A stretch of 64,000 nucleotides of DNA, from positions 2,294,001 through 2,358,000 of the forward strand of contig CAVTPU010000004.1 in assembly GCA_963736695.1 (NCBI GenBank), in the 5' to 3' direction. The DNA comes from CAVTPU01 sp963736695 (GTDB taxonomy: Bacteria > Actinomycetota > Actinomycetes > Mycobacteriales > Micromonosporaceae). Below the pieces are notes generated by a model. The model did not search any database, was not told where the DNA came from, and saw only the letters and a list, made by a program, of their open reading frames with translations. Each line of letters opens with the position of its first letter. Position 1 is the stretch's first letter. The translations under genes were made by a program, and so were the position numbers. This document shows positions 35,074 to 44,104 of this stretch, one piece after another.

Positions 35074-35079
35074 AGACCG

Positions 35080-35718
35080 GTGAGCGATCTCTTTCAGTCG
35101 TGGCGGGAGACACTGCCACAGTCCGCCTCGATCGCCGCCGTTTCACGCACCGGCGAGGAACTGCTGACCCGCTGGGGCGAACCGCACCGGCACTATCACA
35201 CCATCGACCACCTCGCCGCCGTTCTGCTGCTCGTCGACGATCACAGTGACATCGCCCAGGATGTCACCGCCGTGCGACTCGCGGCGTGGTTCCATGACGC
35301 GATCTATGACCCGCACCGACTCGACAACGAAGAGGCGAGCGCGTTGTGGGCCGAACGGGCGTTGCCGGAACTCGACGTGCCGCGCGCTCGGGTGGCGGAG
35401 ATCGCCCGACTGATCCGGTTGACCGCGAGCCACGATCCACTTCCTGGCGACCGCAACGGGGAGCTGCTCACCGACGCCGATCTGGCGATTCTCGCCGCGC
35501 CCGAGCCGACCTATGACGCCTATGCCCGCGGTGTCCGCCGGGAATACGCCTATCTGCCCGACCAGGTCTTCGGGGCCGGGCGTTCGGCGGTGCTGAGCAA
35601 TCTGCTCGCGTTGCCGAGACTTTTCCACACTCCGGTGTTGCGAGACAGGTGGGAGCGGCCGGCCCGCGACAACCTCGCACGGGAACTGAGCGGGTTCGCC
35701 AGCACCCTGCCGGGCTGA
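35080..35718 (+). CDS. HD-domain metal-dependent phosphohydrolase
   Basis: The 212-residue protein has HRHYHTIDHLAAVLLL and AAWFHDAIYDPHRLDNEE, giving the H...HD metal ligands of the HD superfamily; further acidic residues (TDADLAILAAP) complete the group known as predicted HD phosphohydrolases. Such proteins cleave phosphates of nucleotides or related compounds. GTG at 35080 is leaderless after CAGACT; an upstream ATG at 34987 would place coding sequence in the divergent promoter. The gene shares its promoter box with XPB, which hints at common control. Confidence 0.85.
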   Translation: MSDLFQSWRETLPQSASIAAVSRTGEELLTRWGEPHRHYHTIDHLAAVLLLVDDHSDIAQDVTAVRLAAWFHDAIYDPHRLDNEEASALWAERALPELDVPRARVAEIARLIRLTASHDPLPGDRNGELLTDADLAILAAPEPTYDAYARGVRREYAYLPDQVFGAGRSAVLSNLLALPRLFHTPVLRDRWERPARDNLARELSGFASTLPG

Positions 35719-35741
35719 GGTGTGGCGCGACCGGCGACCGT

Positions 35742-35747
35742 TAGCCT
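35742..35747 (+). promoter_or_regulatory. -10 element of a leaderless promoter (FAD oxidase)
   Basis: TAGCCT ends seven bases before the GTG at 35755, directly behind the HD gene. Confidence 0.5.
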
Positions 35748-35754
35748 CACGGGT

Positions 35755-37161
35755 GTGAAGGTTGCCGATGTTCTCGCCGATCTGCGGGCCGCTCTGCCGG
35801 ACGGACGGCTGATCACCGATCGACAGGCGTTGCGACCGTTTCACCGTGACGAAGCCGATCTATGCCCGGCGGGTGCGCCGCTGGCCGCCGTACGGGTGAA
35901 GGCCACCGCGGAGGTCGCGGCGGTGCTGCGGGTCGCGTCCGCGCACCGGGTCGGGGTGGTTGCGCAGGGAGCGCGGACCGGGCTCGCGGGCGGCGCGAAC
36001 GCCCATGACGGCGCGATCGTGCTCGACCTCACAGGCATGAACGCGATCATCGACATCGATCCGGTCAATCGGGTCGCCCGCGTGCAGCCCGGGGTGGTCA
36101 ACGCCGACCTCGCCCGCGCCGTGGCGGCGGTCGGCCTGCGCTATCCCCCGGATCCGGGTTCGTGGGAGTCGTCGACCATCGGCGGCAACGTCGCCACCAA
36201 CGCCGGCGGCATGTGTTGCGTGAAATACGGCGTCACCGGCGAATATGTGCTCGGCCTCGAGGTGGTGCTCGCCAGCGGCGAAGTCCTTCGATGCGGCCGC
36301 CGAACCCGCAAGGGGGTCGCGGGTTATGACCTCACTCGACTCTTCGTCGGGTCCGAGGGCACGCTTGGGGTGATCACCGAGGTCACTGTCGGACTGCGTC
36401 CGGCGGCGGAGGAGTCACTCGGTCTCGTCGCGCTCTTCGACTCGATGTCGGAGGCCGGGGCGGCGGTGCGGGAGATCTCTTTGTCGGGTGCGGTGCCGAG
36501 CCTGTTGGAGCTGCTCGACCGGGTGCATCTGCGGGCCATCGAGGCCCACCATCCCATCGGTTTGCCGGACTCGGCGGCGGCGATGCTGCTCGCGTCTGTC
36601 GATTCGGGCTCGGCGGCGGCGGAGCACTTGGCCGCCATCGCGCTGTGTTGTGCCCGTGCCGGCGCCAGCGAGGTCTATGAGGCGGCCACGCCCGACGAGG
36701 CGCGGTCTCTGCTCGCCGCGCGGCGCCTCGCGCACCCGGCGATGGAGAGCTTCGCGCGGTCGATCGCCGAGGCGGGCGCGCTGGTCATCGACGATCTCTG
36801 TGTGCCGGTGAACGAACTCGCCCGCTGCCTCGACGGCATCGCGGAGATCGCGGCCCGTACGGAGGTGATCATCGGCGTGGTCGGGCACGCCGGCGACGGC
36901 AACTTGCATCCCAACATCGTTGTCGACCGGGCCGACCCGGCGAGCCTGGAGCGCGGCGCGGCGGCGTTCGACCAGATCATGGCACTGTGCCTCGATCTGG
37001 GCGGGACCTGCACCGGCGAGCACGGAATCGGCCTGCTCAAGCGCGAGTGGCTCGCCACGGAGCTCGGTCCGGTCGGGCTCCGGCTCCATCACGCGATCAA
37101 GCACGCGTTCGACCCGCTCGGTGTCCTCAACCCGGGCAAGGTGTTGCCCGACCGGGGATGA
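35755..37161 (+). CDS. FAD-linked oxidase, GlcD/D-lactate dehydrogenase type
   Basis: The 468-residue flavoprotein has a PCMH-type FAD domain (VVAQGARTGLAGGANAHDGA, PPDPGSWESSTIGGNVATNAGG with the FAD-binding loop, FVGSEGTLGVITEVT) and the C-terminal FAD-oxidase domain (GVVGHAGDGNLHPN, CTGEHGIGLLKREWL, HAFDPLGVLNPGKVLPD). It oxidises a 2-hydroxy acid, probably glycolate or D-lactate, handing electrons to the respiratory chain. Only the D-type subunit is present, which is usual for actinobacterial single-chain versions. It is convergent with glpD with a 14-bp gap. Confidence 0.9.
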   Translation: MKVADVLADLRAALPDGRLITDRQALRPFHRDEADLCPAGAPLAAVRVKATAEVAAVLRVASAHRVGVVAQGARTGLAGGANAHDGAIVLDLTGMNAIIDIDPVNRVARVQPGVVNADLARAVAAVGLRYPPDPGSWESSTIGGNVATNAGGMCCVKYGVTGEYVLGLEVVLASGEVLRCGRRTRKGVAGYDLTRLFVGSEGTLGVITEVTVGLRPAAEESLGLVALFDSMSEAGAAVREISLSGAVPSLLELLDRVHLRAIEAHHPIGLPDSAAAMLLASVDSGSAAAEHLAAIALCCARAGASEVYEAATPDEARSLLAARRLAHPAMESFARSIAEAGALVIDDLCVPVNELARCLDGIAEIAARTEVIIGVVGHAGDGNLHPNIVVDRADPASLERGAAAFDQIMALCLDLGGTCTGEHGIGLLKREWLATELGPVGLRLHHAIKHAFDPLGVLNPGKVLPDRG

Positions 37162-37175
37162 GGCCCCGGCGAGAC

Positions 37176-38951
37176 TCAGCCGGGTGGCTGCGGGACCGGA
37201 ATCCGGATGTCCGGGGCACCGTGGCGGATCGCATCGGCGGTCAGGTCGTCGGGCACCCGCTGCGACTCGCGTTCGGCCTCCACCCGGGCCAGATAGTGGT
37301 CGATCTCCTGCCGGCGGCGGGCTTTGTTCCAGCCGAGCTCCTCGCCCATGACGGCCGCGACCTGTTTGGCGCTTTCGGCTCCCCGGTGGTCGGTCTCGAT
37401 CGAGATCCGGGTACGCCGTGTCAGCACGTCATCGAGGTGCAGCGCACCCTCGGCCCGGGCCGCGTAGGCAGCCTCCACCAGCAGGTAGTCGTCGGCGCCG
37501 GTGATCGGTCTGGCCAGTCGTGGCTGGTCGTCGAGCATGGCGAGCAGGTCGAGGGTGAGCGAGCCGTAGCGGCCGAGCAGGTGTCCCACGGCCGCCCCGG
37601 TGAGTCCGTGTCGGCGCGCCACGGCGTCCCGGTCGGCCGACAGTCGGTGATATCCGTCGGCGCCGATCAGCGGCAACGCGTCCGTGCGCGATCGGGGCAC
37701 CGGCCGGCTGAGGCGACGCACCGCGCGGTCGACGACATCGGTCGCCATCACTCGATAGGTGGTGAGTTTGCCGCCGGCGACGACCATGAGGCCGAGCATC
37801 GGCTCGGCGACGGCGTGCTCACGCGACAGCGCCGACGTGCTCTCGTCGGCGCCGGCGAGCAGCGGCCGCAGTCCGGCGTAGACCCCCTCGATCTGGTCGA
37901 CGGTGACGGGTCGGTCGAGCACCGTGTTGACGTGGTCGAGCAGATAGGTGATGTCCTGCGCGGTCGCCGCCGGGTGGTCGCGGCCCAGCACCCACTCGGT
38001 GTCGGTGGTGCCGACGATCCAGTGTTCGCCCCAGGGAATGACGAAGAGCACGGAGGTCGCGGTGCGCAGGATGAGCCCGGCGTCACCGTTGATCGCCGAC
38101 CGAGACAAGACGATATGTACGCCTTTGGAGGCCCGCACCCGCAGCCCGGGCCGGAACGGCTCGCCACCGGTGGAGAGCATCTGTGACACGTCGTCACTCC
38201 ACACCCCAGTCGCGGCGATGACCGTGCGCGCACTGATGTCGAACTCCTCGCCGGTCTCGACGTCGACGGCACGCACCCCGGTGACCTCGCGGGCGGTGCG
38301 CAGCACCCCGGTGGCGCGCACCGATGTGACGACGGCCGCGCCGAGGCTGGCGGCGGTGCGGGCCAGAGTGGTCACCAGCCGCGCGTCGTCGACCTGCGCG
38401 TCGTAGTAACGGATCGCGCCGCCGAGGGTGTCCTGCCGCAGGGATGGAAAGACCCGACGTGCCGCGGCTGAGGTCAGGTGCCGGTGCAACGGCATGCCCC
38501 GGCCCTCGCCAAAGACGCCGGCGAACGCGTCATAGGCGGCGATTCCCGCGCCGTAGTAACCCCGTTGCACGCCGCCGCGCATCGCGTTGCGCGGCAACGG
38601 AAGCAGAAACGGCATGGGGCGCACGAGGTGCGGCGCCAATCGGGTGGTGAGCAGTCCCCGTTCCCTCAGCGCCTCGTGCACGAGCCCAAGGTCGAACTGC
38701 TCCAGATATCGCAGACCCCCATGAACCAGCTTGCTGGATCGTGACGATGTGCCGGAGGCGAGGTCGCGGGCCTCGATGAGCGCCACGGAGAGTCCCCTCG
38801 ACGCGGCGTCCACCGCCGCGCCAACTCCGGTGACGCCGCCACCGACGATGAGGACGTCGAACTGTCGCCCGCGCAGGCGGGTCAGGTCATCCGCACGGCG
38901 GAGCGGTGAGAGGCGGGAGGCCGCAAACCGGGAGGTGGAAGGGTCACGCAC
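37176..38951 (-). CDS. glpD: Glycerol-3-phosphate dehydrogenase
   Basis: The 591-residue FAD enzyme oxidises sn-glycerol 3-phosphate to dihydroxyacetone phosphate at the membrane, reducing quinone. Features: FAD Rossmann loop DVLIVGGGVTGVGAA, SGTSSRSSKLVHGGLRYLE, VTVDQIEGVYAGLRPLL, ALSREHAV, VAGGKLTTYRVMA, and the C-terminal helical cap RAEGALHLDDVLTRRTRISIET. The GTG start is leaderless after TACGGT. With DUF5941 and glycerophosphate-type glycosyltransferases at the left end, glycerol phosphate is plausibly important in this cell, though glpD itself is catabolic. Divergent from the subtilase gene across 48 bp. Confidence 0.95.
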   Translation of the reverse strand: MRDPSTSRFAASRLSPLRRADDLTRLRGRQFDVLIVGGGVTGVGAAVDAASRGLSVALIEARDLASGTSSRSSKLVHGGLRYLEQFDLGLVHEALRERGLLTTRLAPHLVRPMPFLLPLPRNAMRGGVQRGYYGAGIAAYDAFAGVFGEGRGMPLHRHLTSAAARRVFPSLRQDTLGGAIRYYDAQVDDARLVTTLARTAASLGAAVVTSVRATGVLRTAREVTGVRAVDVETGEEFDISARTVIAATGVWSDDVSQMLSTGGEPFRPGLRVRASKGVHIVLSRSAINGDAGLILRTATSVLFVIPWGEHWIVGTTDTEWVLGRDHPAATAQDITYLLDHVNTVLDRPVTVDQIEGVYAGLRPLLAGADESTSALSREHAVAEPMLGLMVVAGGKLTTYRVMATDVVDRAVRRLSRPVPRSRTDALPLIGADGYHRLSADRDAVARRHGLTGAAVGHLLGRYGSLTLDLLAMLDDQPRLARPITGADDYLLVEAAYAARAEGALHLDDVLTRRTRISIETDHRGAESAKQVAAVMGEELGWNKARRRQEIDHYLARVEAERESQRVPDDLTADAIRHGAPDIRIPVPQPPG

Positions 38952-38957
38952 AGGTCA

Positions 38958-38992
38958 ACCGTACAAGCCTTCTGGCTCAACTGACCTAGGGT
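38958..38992. promoter_or_regulatory. Two back-to-back leaderless promoters
   Basis: TACGGT on the minus strand (38958-38963) is six bases from the glpD GTG. TAGGGT on the plus strand (38987-38992) is seven bases from the subtilase ATG. Only 48 bp separate both starts, and AGGTCA / TGACCT arms flank an AGCC-TTCT-GGCT core there, so the two promoters must compete or share an operator. Confidence 0.55.
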
Positions 38993-38999
38993 GGGCGTC

Positions 39000-41399
39000 A
39001 TGACCCCTCACGGTGACCACGCGACTTCACAGCGCTCTCGTTGGGTGACTTCGGTGCTCGCAGTCGCGACGGTCGCGACCGGCGGCTGGGTCGTCGCGGC
39101 GACCGGACTGCTCCACCTTGTCGCGTTCGCCCTCACCGAAGCCGCGATGGCCAGCGGCGTCGCGGTGCCGGTGTGGGCCTCGCCGCTCGTCGCGTGCCTC
39201 GGCGCCGTCATCGTCGCGGGCCCGGCGGCGGCGATGTGGTTCGTCACGGCCCGCTTCGCGCCCCGATCGGCCGCGTTGGTCACCGCCAACCGCGCCTGGA
39301 CGGTGTTGGGCGCGGCCGGCGGCGGGCTCGGAGTGGTGCGGGCCGTGCCGGTCGGCTTTCACGAGATCTATCTGCTCCTGTTCGTCGTCGTCGCGCTCGC
39401 CGGCACGGCGGTCATTCGCGTGGCGTGGCCGACAACCGACGGCCGGTGGCGGCTCGGTCCCGCCGGGCCAGCCCAGGCGATCGGTTGGGCGGTGGCCGTC
39501 GGAGGTGTGCTGTCGCTGCCCTGGTTGTGGGCGGGTTCGCTGGGAGCGCCGGTGGAGACCGTGCTCGGCGTGATCGCCGCAGTCTCCGTGGGGTTGCTGG
39601 CCGCCACGACCCTCGACCAGCGGTTCTTCGCCGCGTTCAGCCGGTCGCGGGCGGTGCTCGTCGCTGGCGCGGGGCTGGTCGCGACGGTCGCGATGGTGCC
39701 GCTGGCCGCCGGAATCGGCGCCGCCGCCAGCAATCTCGCCCAACTCATCGTGCTCCCCGTGACCGGATTCGCGGCCGCCGCCATCGCCGCGCTCGCGCGT
39801 CCCGCCACGATTGGCTGGGTGCCGATGACCGCGCTCATCACCGGCGCGAGCGTCGGCCCGTTGACGTTCGTCGATCCAGAGGAGACGACGACACTGCTCG
39901 GCACCGCCGACGTCGGGTGGTGGGCGCTCGTGGCCAGTGGATTGAGCCTCGCCGCCGGCATCGTCATGGCGGTGGGACTGTCCGTATATGTGGCGACCCG
40001 CCGACACGGCTCCGCCCCCCAGGCCGCCGGCGTTGTGGCGACAATCGCGGCGGTGGTCGTGGTGCTCACGGGTGCGGGCGTCTACGCCGGGCTGGGCAGA
40101 CCGGGGTTTCATGGCGAGCGGCTTCTCGTGGTCCTCTCCGACCAGGCCGATCTCAGCGGACTCGCGACGATCCCGGATCGCGCGGCCCGAGTGCGGGCCA
40201 CGCACCAGCGGCTGGTCGAGCACGCCGAACGAACACAGGAACGACTGCGCGACGAGCTGCGTCGAGCTCGGATGAGATTCACCCCGTACTATCTGGTCAA
40301 CGCCGTGCTGGTCGACACGGATCCGGCACTGCGCTGGTGGTTGGCCAGTCGGCCCGGAGTCGACCGGGTGCTCCTCGACCAACGGCTGCGCCCGCTGCCA
40401 GCGTCGGCCACAGCCGAGCGGGGCACGGCGACCGCACCGGACGGAATCGGGTGGAACATCACGATGGTCAGGGCCGACCTGGCCTGGAACCAGCCGAACG
40501 CCAGCGGCGCGGGGATCGTGATCGGCACTTCAGACTCCGGTGTGGACGGTGCTCATCCGGCGCTGCGAAGCGGGTTTCGAGCCGGTGACGACTCATGGTA
40601 TGACCCGTGGAACAACACCATTGTCCCGACAGACCACAATGGACACGGCACACACACCATCGGCACCGCGCTCGGCAGGAACGGCATCGGGGTCGCCCCA
40701 GCCGCGCAGTGGATCGGCTGCGTCAATCTCGACCGCAACCTCGGCAGCCCGTCGCGCTATCTCGACTGTCTGCAGTTCATGCTCGCGCCGTTTCCACATG
40801 GTGGTGATCCTCGCTGGGACGGCCGCCCCGAACGCGCCGCACATGTGCTGACCAACTCGTGGGGCTGCCCACCGATCGAGGGGTGCGATGTCGAGGCCCT
40901 GCGCCCCGCGACCGCGGCCCTGAGCGCGGCCGGGATCTTCGTGGTCGCGGCGGCGGGCAACACCGGGCCGGCGTGCTCGACTGTGGATGATCCACCGGCA
41001 CCCTACGCGGACGTGCTCACCGTCGGCGCCGTTGATCATGAGGGCGTCGTGGCACCGTTCTCCAGTCGTGGCCCTGCCCCGGACGGAGGAGACAAACCCG
41101 ACCTCGCCGCGCCCGGCGTCGACGTGCTCTCGTCGTTGCCAGGCGGCGGGTACGGCGTGAACAGTGGCACCTCCATGGCCGCACCCCACGTGGCCGGGGT
41201 GGTCGCGCTCATGTGGTCGGCCAACCCGAGGCTCGTCGGCGACATCGAGACCACGCGGCGAATCCTGCGGGCATCCGCACGCACGCCCCTGGCCCCGGCC
41301 GACCCGACGCAGTGCGGCCCGGTGGCGAACCTGACCGGCGCCGGGATCGTCGACGCCGAAGCCGCCGTGACCGCCGCCATGGCGGTCACCGGGAAGTAA
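39000..41399 (+). CDS. Polytopic membrane protein fused to S8 subtilase
   Basis: The 799-residue protein has about ten hydrophobic helices over residues 15-370 and then an extracytoplasmic serine protease domain. Catalytic residues are clear: Asp in IGTSDSGVDGAHPAL, His in DHNGHGTHTIG and Ser in NSGTSMAAPHVAG; the oxyanion Asn lies in AAAGNTGPAC. Between the membrane part and the protease is a helical, I9-like inhibitor region (DRAARVRATHQRLVEHAERT). The fusion would tether a subtilisin to the outer membrane face. Two cysteine pairs around SWGCPPIEGCD and ACSTVDD suggest disulfides. Start ATG 39000 is leaderless. The target is unknown. Confidence 0.88.
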   Translation: MTPHGDHATSQRSRWVTSVLAVATVATGGWVVAATGLLHLVAFALTEAAMASGVAVPVWASPLVACLGAVIVAGPAAAMWFVTARFAPRSAALVTANRAWTVLGAAGGGLGVVRAVPVGFHEIYLLLFVVVALAGTAVIRVAWPTTDGRWRLGPAGPAQAIGWAVAVGGVLSLPWLWAGSLGAPVETVLGVIAAVSVGLLAATTLDQRFFAAFSRSRAVLVAGAGLVATVAMVPLAAGIGAAASNLAQLIVLPVTGFAAAAIAALARPATIGWVPMTALITGASVGPLTFVDPEETTTLLGTADVGWWALVASGLSLAAGIVMAVGLSVYVATRRHGSAPQAAGVVATIAAVVVVLTGAGVYAGLGRPGFHGERLLVVLSDQADLSGLATIPDRAARVRATHQRLVEHAERTQERLRDELRRARMRFTPYYLVNAVLVDTDPALRWWLASRPGVDRVLLDQRLRPLPASATAERGTATAPDGIGWNITMVRADLAWNQPNASGAGIVIGTSDSGVDGAHPALRSGFRAGDDSWYDPWNNTIVPTDHNGHGTHTIGTALGRNGIGVAPAAQWIGCVNLDRNLGSPSRYLDCLQFMLAPFPHGGDPRWDGRPERAAHVLTNSWGCPPIEGCDVEALRPATAALSAAGIFVVAAAGNTGPACSTVDDPPAPYADVLTVGAVDHEGVVAPFSSRGPAPDGGDKPDLAAPGVDVLSSLPGGGYGVNSGTSMAAPHVAGVVALMWSANPRLVGDIETTRRILRASARTPLAPADPTQCGPVANLTGAGIVDAEAAVTAAMAVTGK

Positions 41400-41410
41400 T
41401 AGTTGACCGA

Positions 41411-41416
41411 TACCCT
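41411..41416 (+). promoter_or_regulatory. -10 element of a leaderless promoter (cysS)
   Basis: TACCCT ends six bases before the ATG at 41423. Confidence 0.5.
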
Positions 41417-41422
41417 TGACAG

Positions 41423-42868
41423 ATGAGCCTGCGACTATTCGACACCGCCACCCGGGCGGTGCGTGATTTCGTCCCCCGCGTCCCCGGAGAGGTCGGAATC
41501 TATCTGTGTGGGCTCACTGTCCAAGCCCCGCCGCACATCGGTCACCTGCGGTCGGCGATCAACTATGACGTCCTGCGCCGGTGGTTGCTGCGCAGCGGTT
41601 ATCGGGTGCGGTTCATCCGCAACATCACCGACATCGACGACAAGATCCTCGCCAAGTCGGTCGAGGACGGCGTGCCCTTCTGGTCGCTCGCCTTCGCCAA
41701 CGAACGCGTGCTGCAACAGGAATACGACCGGCTCGGGGTCCTGCCGCCGACCTATGAACCGCGCGCGACCGGCCACATTCCGGAGATGCACGAGCTGATC
41801 GCCACGTTGATCCACTTGGGTCACGCATATCCGGCCGACGACGGCTCCGGTGACGTCTACTTCGACGTGGCCGGGTATCCGGCCTACGGCGAACTCTCCG
41901 GCCAACGGGCCGACAACACGCGCGCCTCCGATGACGGACCGACGCGGGGCAAACGCGACCCACGGGACTTCGCCCTATGGAAAGGCCCCAAACCCGGCGA
42001 ACCCTCCGATGCGTACTGGCCATCGCCGTGGGGTGAGGGCCGTCCCGGCTGGCACATCGAGTGCTCGGCGATGTGCCGGCGCTATCTGGGCGCCGAATTC
42101 GACATCCACGGCGGCGGGCTCGACCTGATCTTCCCGCACCACGAGAACGAGATCGCCCAGTCGCGCGCGGCCGGGCTCGGGTTCGCCCGGTTCTGGGTGC
42201 ATCATGGGCTGCTCCAGCTGGGCGACGCCAAGATGGGCAAGTCGCTGGGCAACGCGATCGGTCTGCCAGCCATCGAATCCGACGGCATCCGGCCCGTCGA
42301 ACTGCGCTACTACCTCGCCGGCCCACACTACCGGTCAATGATCGACTTCACACCGGCCTCGGTCCACGAGGCCGCCGCCGCGTACCGGCGCATTGAAGGG
42401 TTCGTCCACCGGGCCACCGAACGCCTCGGCGACGGCGCACCCGGCGACCCGACGCTGGCAGGTCTGCCGCTCGCCGGCTTGCCTGCCGAGTTCGTCGCCG
42501 CGATGGACGACGACCTCAACACCTCACGCGCGCTCGGCGTCGTGCACGACGCGGTGCGCGAGGGCAACGCGGCGCTCGGCGCCGGCGACGACGTCGCACT
42601 GACACCGCTCCTCGCCAGCGTCAGGTCCATGATGGACACTTTGGGTCTCGACCCGCTCAGCCCGCACTGGGAGCAGGCCACCGCCGGTGGATCCGCACTG
42701 CGCCCGGTGATCGATTCATTGGTGGCGCTCGCTCTCGACCAGCGCGCCGCCGCCCGCGCCCGCGAAGACTGGAGCGCCGCAGACGCCGTGCGCGACCAGC
42801 TCAAACAGGCCGGGGTCTTGGTCGAGGACACGCCGCACGGTCCACGATGGACCATTGAGGAGCACTGA
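41423..42868 (+). CDS. cysS: Cysteine--tRNA ligase
   Basis: The 481-residue class I synthetase charges tRNA-Cys. It has CGLTVQAPPHIGHLRSAINYD (zinc-ligand cysteine and HIGH box), RNITDIDDKILAKS, WHIECSAMCRRYLG with further zinc cysteines, HHENEIAQSRAA and the KMGKSLGNAI form of the KMSKS loop. The C-terminal helical DALR region and VRDQLKQAGVLVEDTPHGP are normal. The phosphodonor side differs from MshC, which is shorter and has another loop, so this is CysS proper. It is followed five bases later by rlmB. Confidence 0.96.
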   Translation: MSLRLFDTATRAVRDFVPRVPGEVGIYLCGLTVQAPPHIGHLRSAINYDVLRRWLLRSGYRVRFIRNITDIDDKILAKSVEDGVPFWSLAFANERVLQQEYDRLGVLPPTYEPRATGHIPEMHELIATLIHLGHAYPADDGSGDVYFDVAGYPAYGELSGQRADNTRASDDGPTRGKRDPRDFALWKGPKPGEPSDAYWPSPWGEGRPGWHIECSAMCRRYLGAEFDIHGGGLDLIFPHHENEIAQSRAAGLGFARFWVHHGLLQLGDAKMGKSLGNAIGLPAIESDGIRPVELRYYLAGPHYRSMIDFTPASVHEAAAAYRRIEGFVHRATERLGDGAPGDPTLAGLPLAGLPAEFVAAMDDDLNTSRALGVVHDAVREGNAALGAGDDVALTPLLASVRSMMDTLGLDPLSPHWEQATAGGSALRPVIDSLVALALDQRAAARAREDWSAADAVRDQLKQAGVLVEDTPHGPRWTIEEH

Positions 42869-42873
42869 ACGAC

Positions 42874-44001
42874 ATGCCCGGAAACTCACAGCGCCGCGGT
42901 CGACGCACCACCGCCAAAAAAGGCGCCACCGGCGGCTCCGGTGGCAAGAACCGGGACGGCCTCAAGGGTCGCGGCCGCACCCTGCCCGCCGACGAACGGC
43001 CCTGGCACAAGGGCTACTCCGGCGACGAGGAGTTGCCCCGCCGGACCGCGTGGAAACAAGAGAAAGAACGCCGGGTCGCCGCCGCGGAGGGCCGCGCCCC
43101 GAAGATCGGCACTCCGGGCGCGAAACGCACGAGTGGCGCCGTTCGAGGCGCGGGTGGCTCGACTCGAGGCGCTGGCGGCGCAGCCCGAGGCATGGGCCGC
43201 GCCGGCGCGCCCCGCTCGACCACCCGGGTCGTTCCCGGACGCCGATCGATCGCCCCGAGAGAAGCCGCCGAGCTGCTCGTCGGGCGCAACCCCGTCGTCG
43301 AGGCGCTGCGCACCAACGTGCCGGTCACCGCACTCTATGTCGCGCTCGGCATCGAAATCGACGAACGCGTCACCGAGATCGTGCGCACCGCCGGCGACCG
43401 CGGAGTGCCGGTCCTCGAGGTCAGCCGGGCCGAACTCGACCGCATGACCGGCGGCGTGTTGCATCAAGGCGTCGGCGTGCAGGTGCCGCCGTTCGCTTAT
43501 GAACCCTTCGACGACCTGGTCACCGCCGCCACCGAGACGACCACGCCGCTGTTGGTCGCGCTCGATGGGGTCACCGATCCACGCAACCTCGGAGCGATCG
43601 TCCGGTCGGCGGCCGCATTCGGCGCCCATGGGGTCTTCCTGCCGGAACGCCGAGCCTCCGGCATCACCGCCACGGCGTGGCGCACCTCGGCCGGCGCCGC
43701 CGCCCGCGTGCCGATCGCGCAGGTCACCAACCTGACCCGCGCGCTTCGCCACTGTCAGGACCTCGGTTTCATCGTCGCCGGACTCGACGCCGACGGCGCC
43801 ACCTCGGTCTATGACCTCGAGGCCGCCGATGGGCCGATGGTCGTCGTCGTCGGTTCGGAGGGTCGCGGCCTGTCCCGACTGGTCGGCGAGACGTGCGATC
43901 TGCAGGTGAGCATCCCGATCGCGGGAGGCGTCGAGTCACTCAACGCCAGCGTGGCCGCGGCGGTGACCCTCGCCGAGATCGCCCGGCGGCGGTCCACCTG
44001 A
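42874..44001 (+). CDS. rlmB: 23S rRNA (guanosine(2251)-2'-O)-methyltransferase
   Basis: The 375-residue SpoU-family enzyme methylates the ribose of G2251 in the peptidyl-transferase region. The first 125 residues are a disordered, Arg/Lys/Gly-rich extension common in actinobacteria. Next comes an L30e-like RNA-binding domain (LLVGRNPVVEALRTNVPVTALYVA) and the trefoil-knot SAM domain with motif 1 DPRNLGAIVRSAAAFGAHG, motif 2 VVVVGSEGRGLSRL and motif 3 IPIAGGVESLNASVAAAV. It is co-transcribed with cysS, the usual pairing in this phylum. Confidence 0.95.
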   Translation: MPGNSQRRGRRTTAKKGATGGSGGKNRDGLKGRGRTLPADERPWHKGYSGDEELPRRTAWKQEKERRVAAAEGRAPKIGTPGAKRTSGAVRGAGGSTRGAGGAARGMGRAGAPRSTTRVVPGRRSIAPREAAELLVGRNPVVEALRTNVPVTALYVALGIEIDERVTEIVRTAGDRGVPVLEVSRAELDRMTGGVLHQGVGVQVPPFAYEPFDDLVTAATETTTPLLVALDGVTDPRNLGAIVRSAAAFGAHGVFLPERRASGITATAWRTSAGAAARVPIAQVTNLTRALRHCQDLGFIVAGLDADGATSVYDLEAADGPMVVVVGSEGRGLSRLVGETCDLQVSIPIAGGVESLNASVAAAVTLAEIARRRST

Positions 44002-44092
44002 GTCGTGCGCGCCGGCCGGCCAGCGTGCGACAACGATGAAGGCGAGCACGATGGAGGGCGTGCGAGCGCCACGCGTCGATGGTCTGGTGTGT

Positions 44093-44098
44093 CAGACT
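44093..44098 (+). promoter_or_regulatory. -10 element of a leaderless promoter (RibD-like gene)
   Basis: CAGACT ends six bases before the ATG at 44105, with the same spacing as at 35068. Confidence 0.5.
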
Positions 44099-44104
44099 GA
44101 GGCG

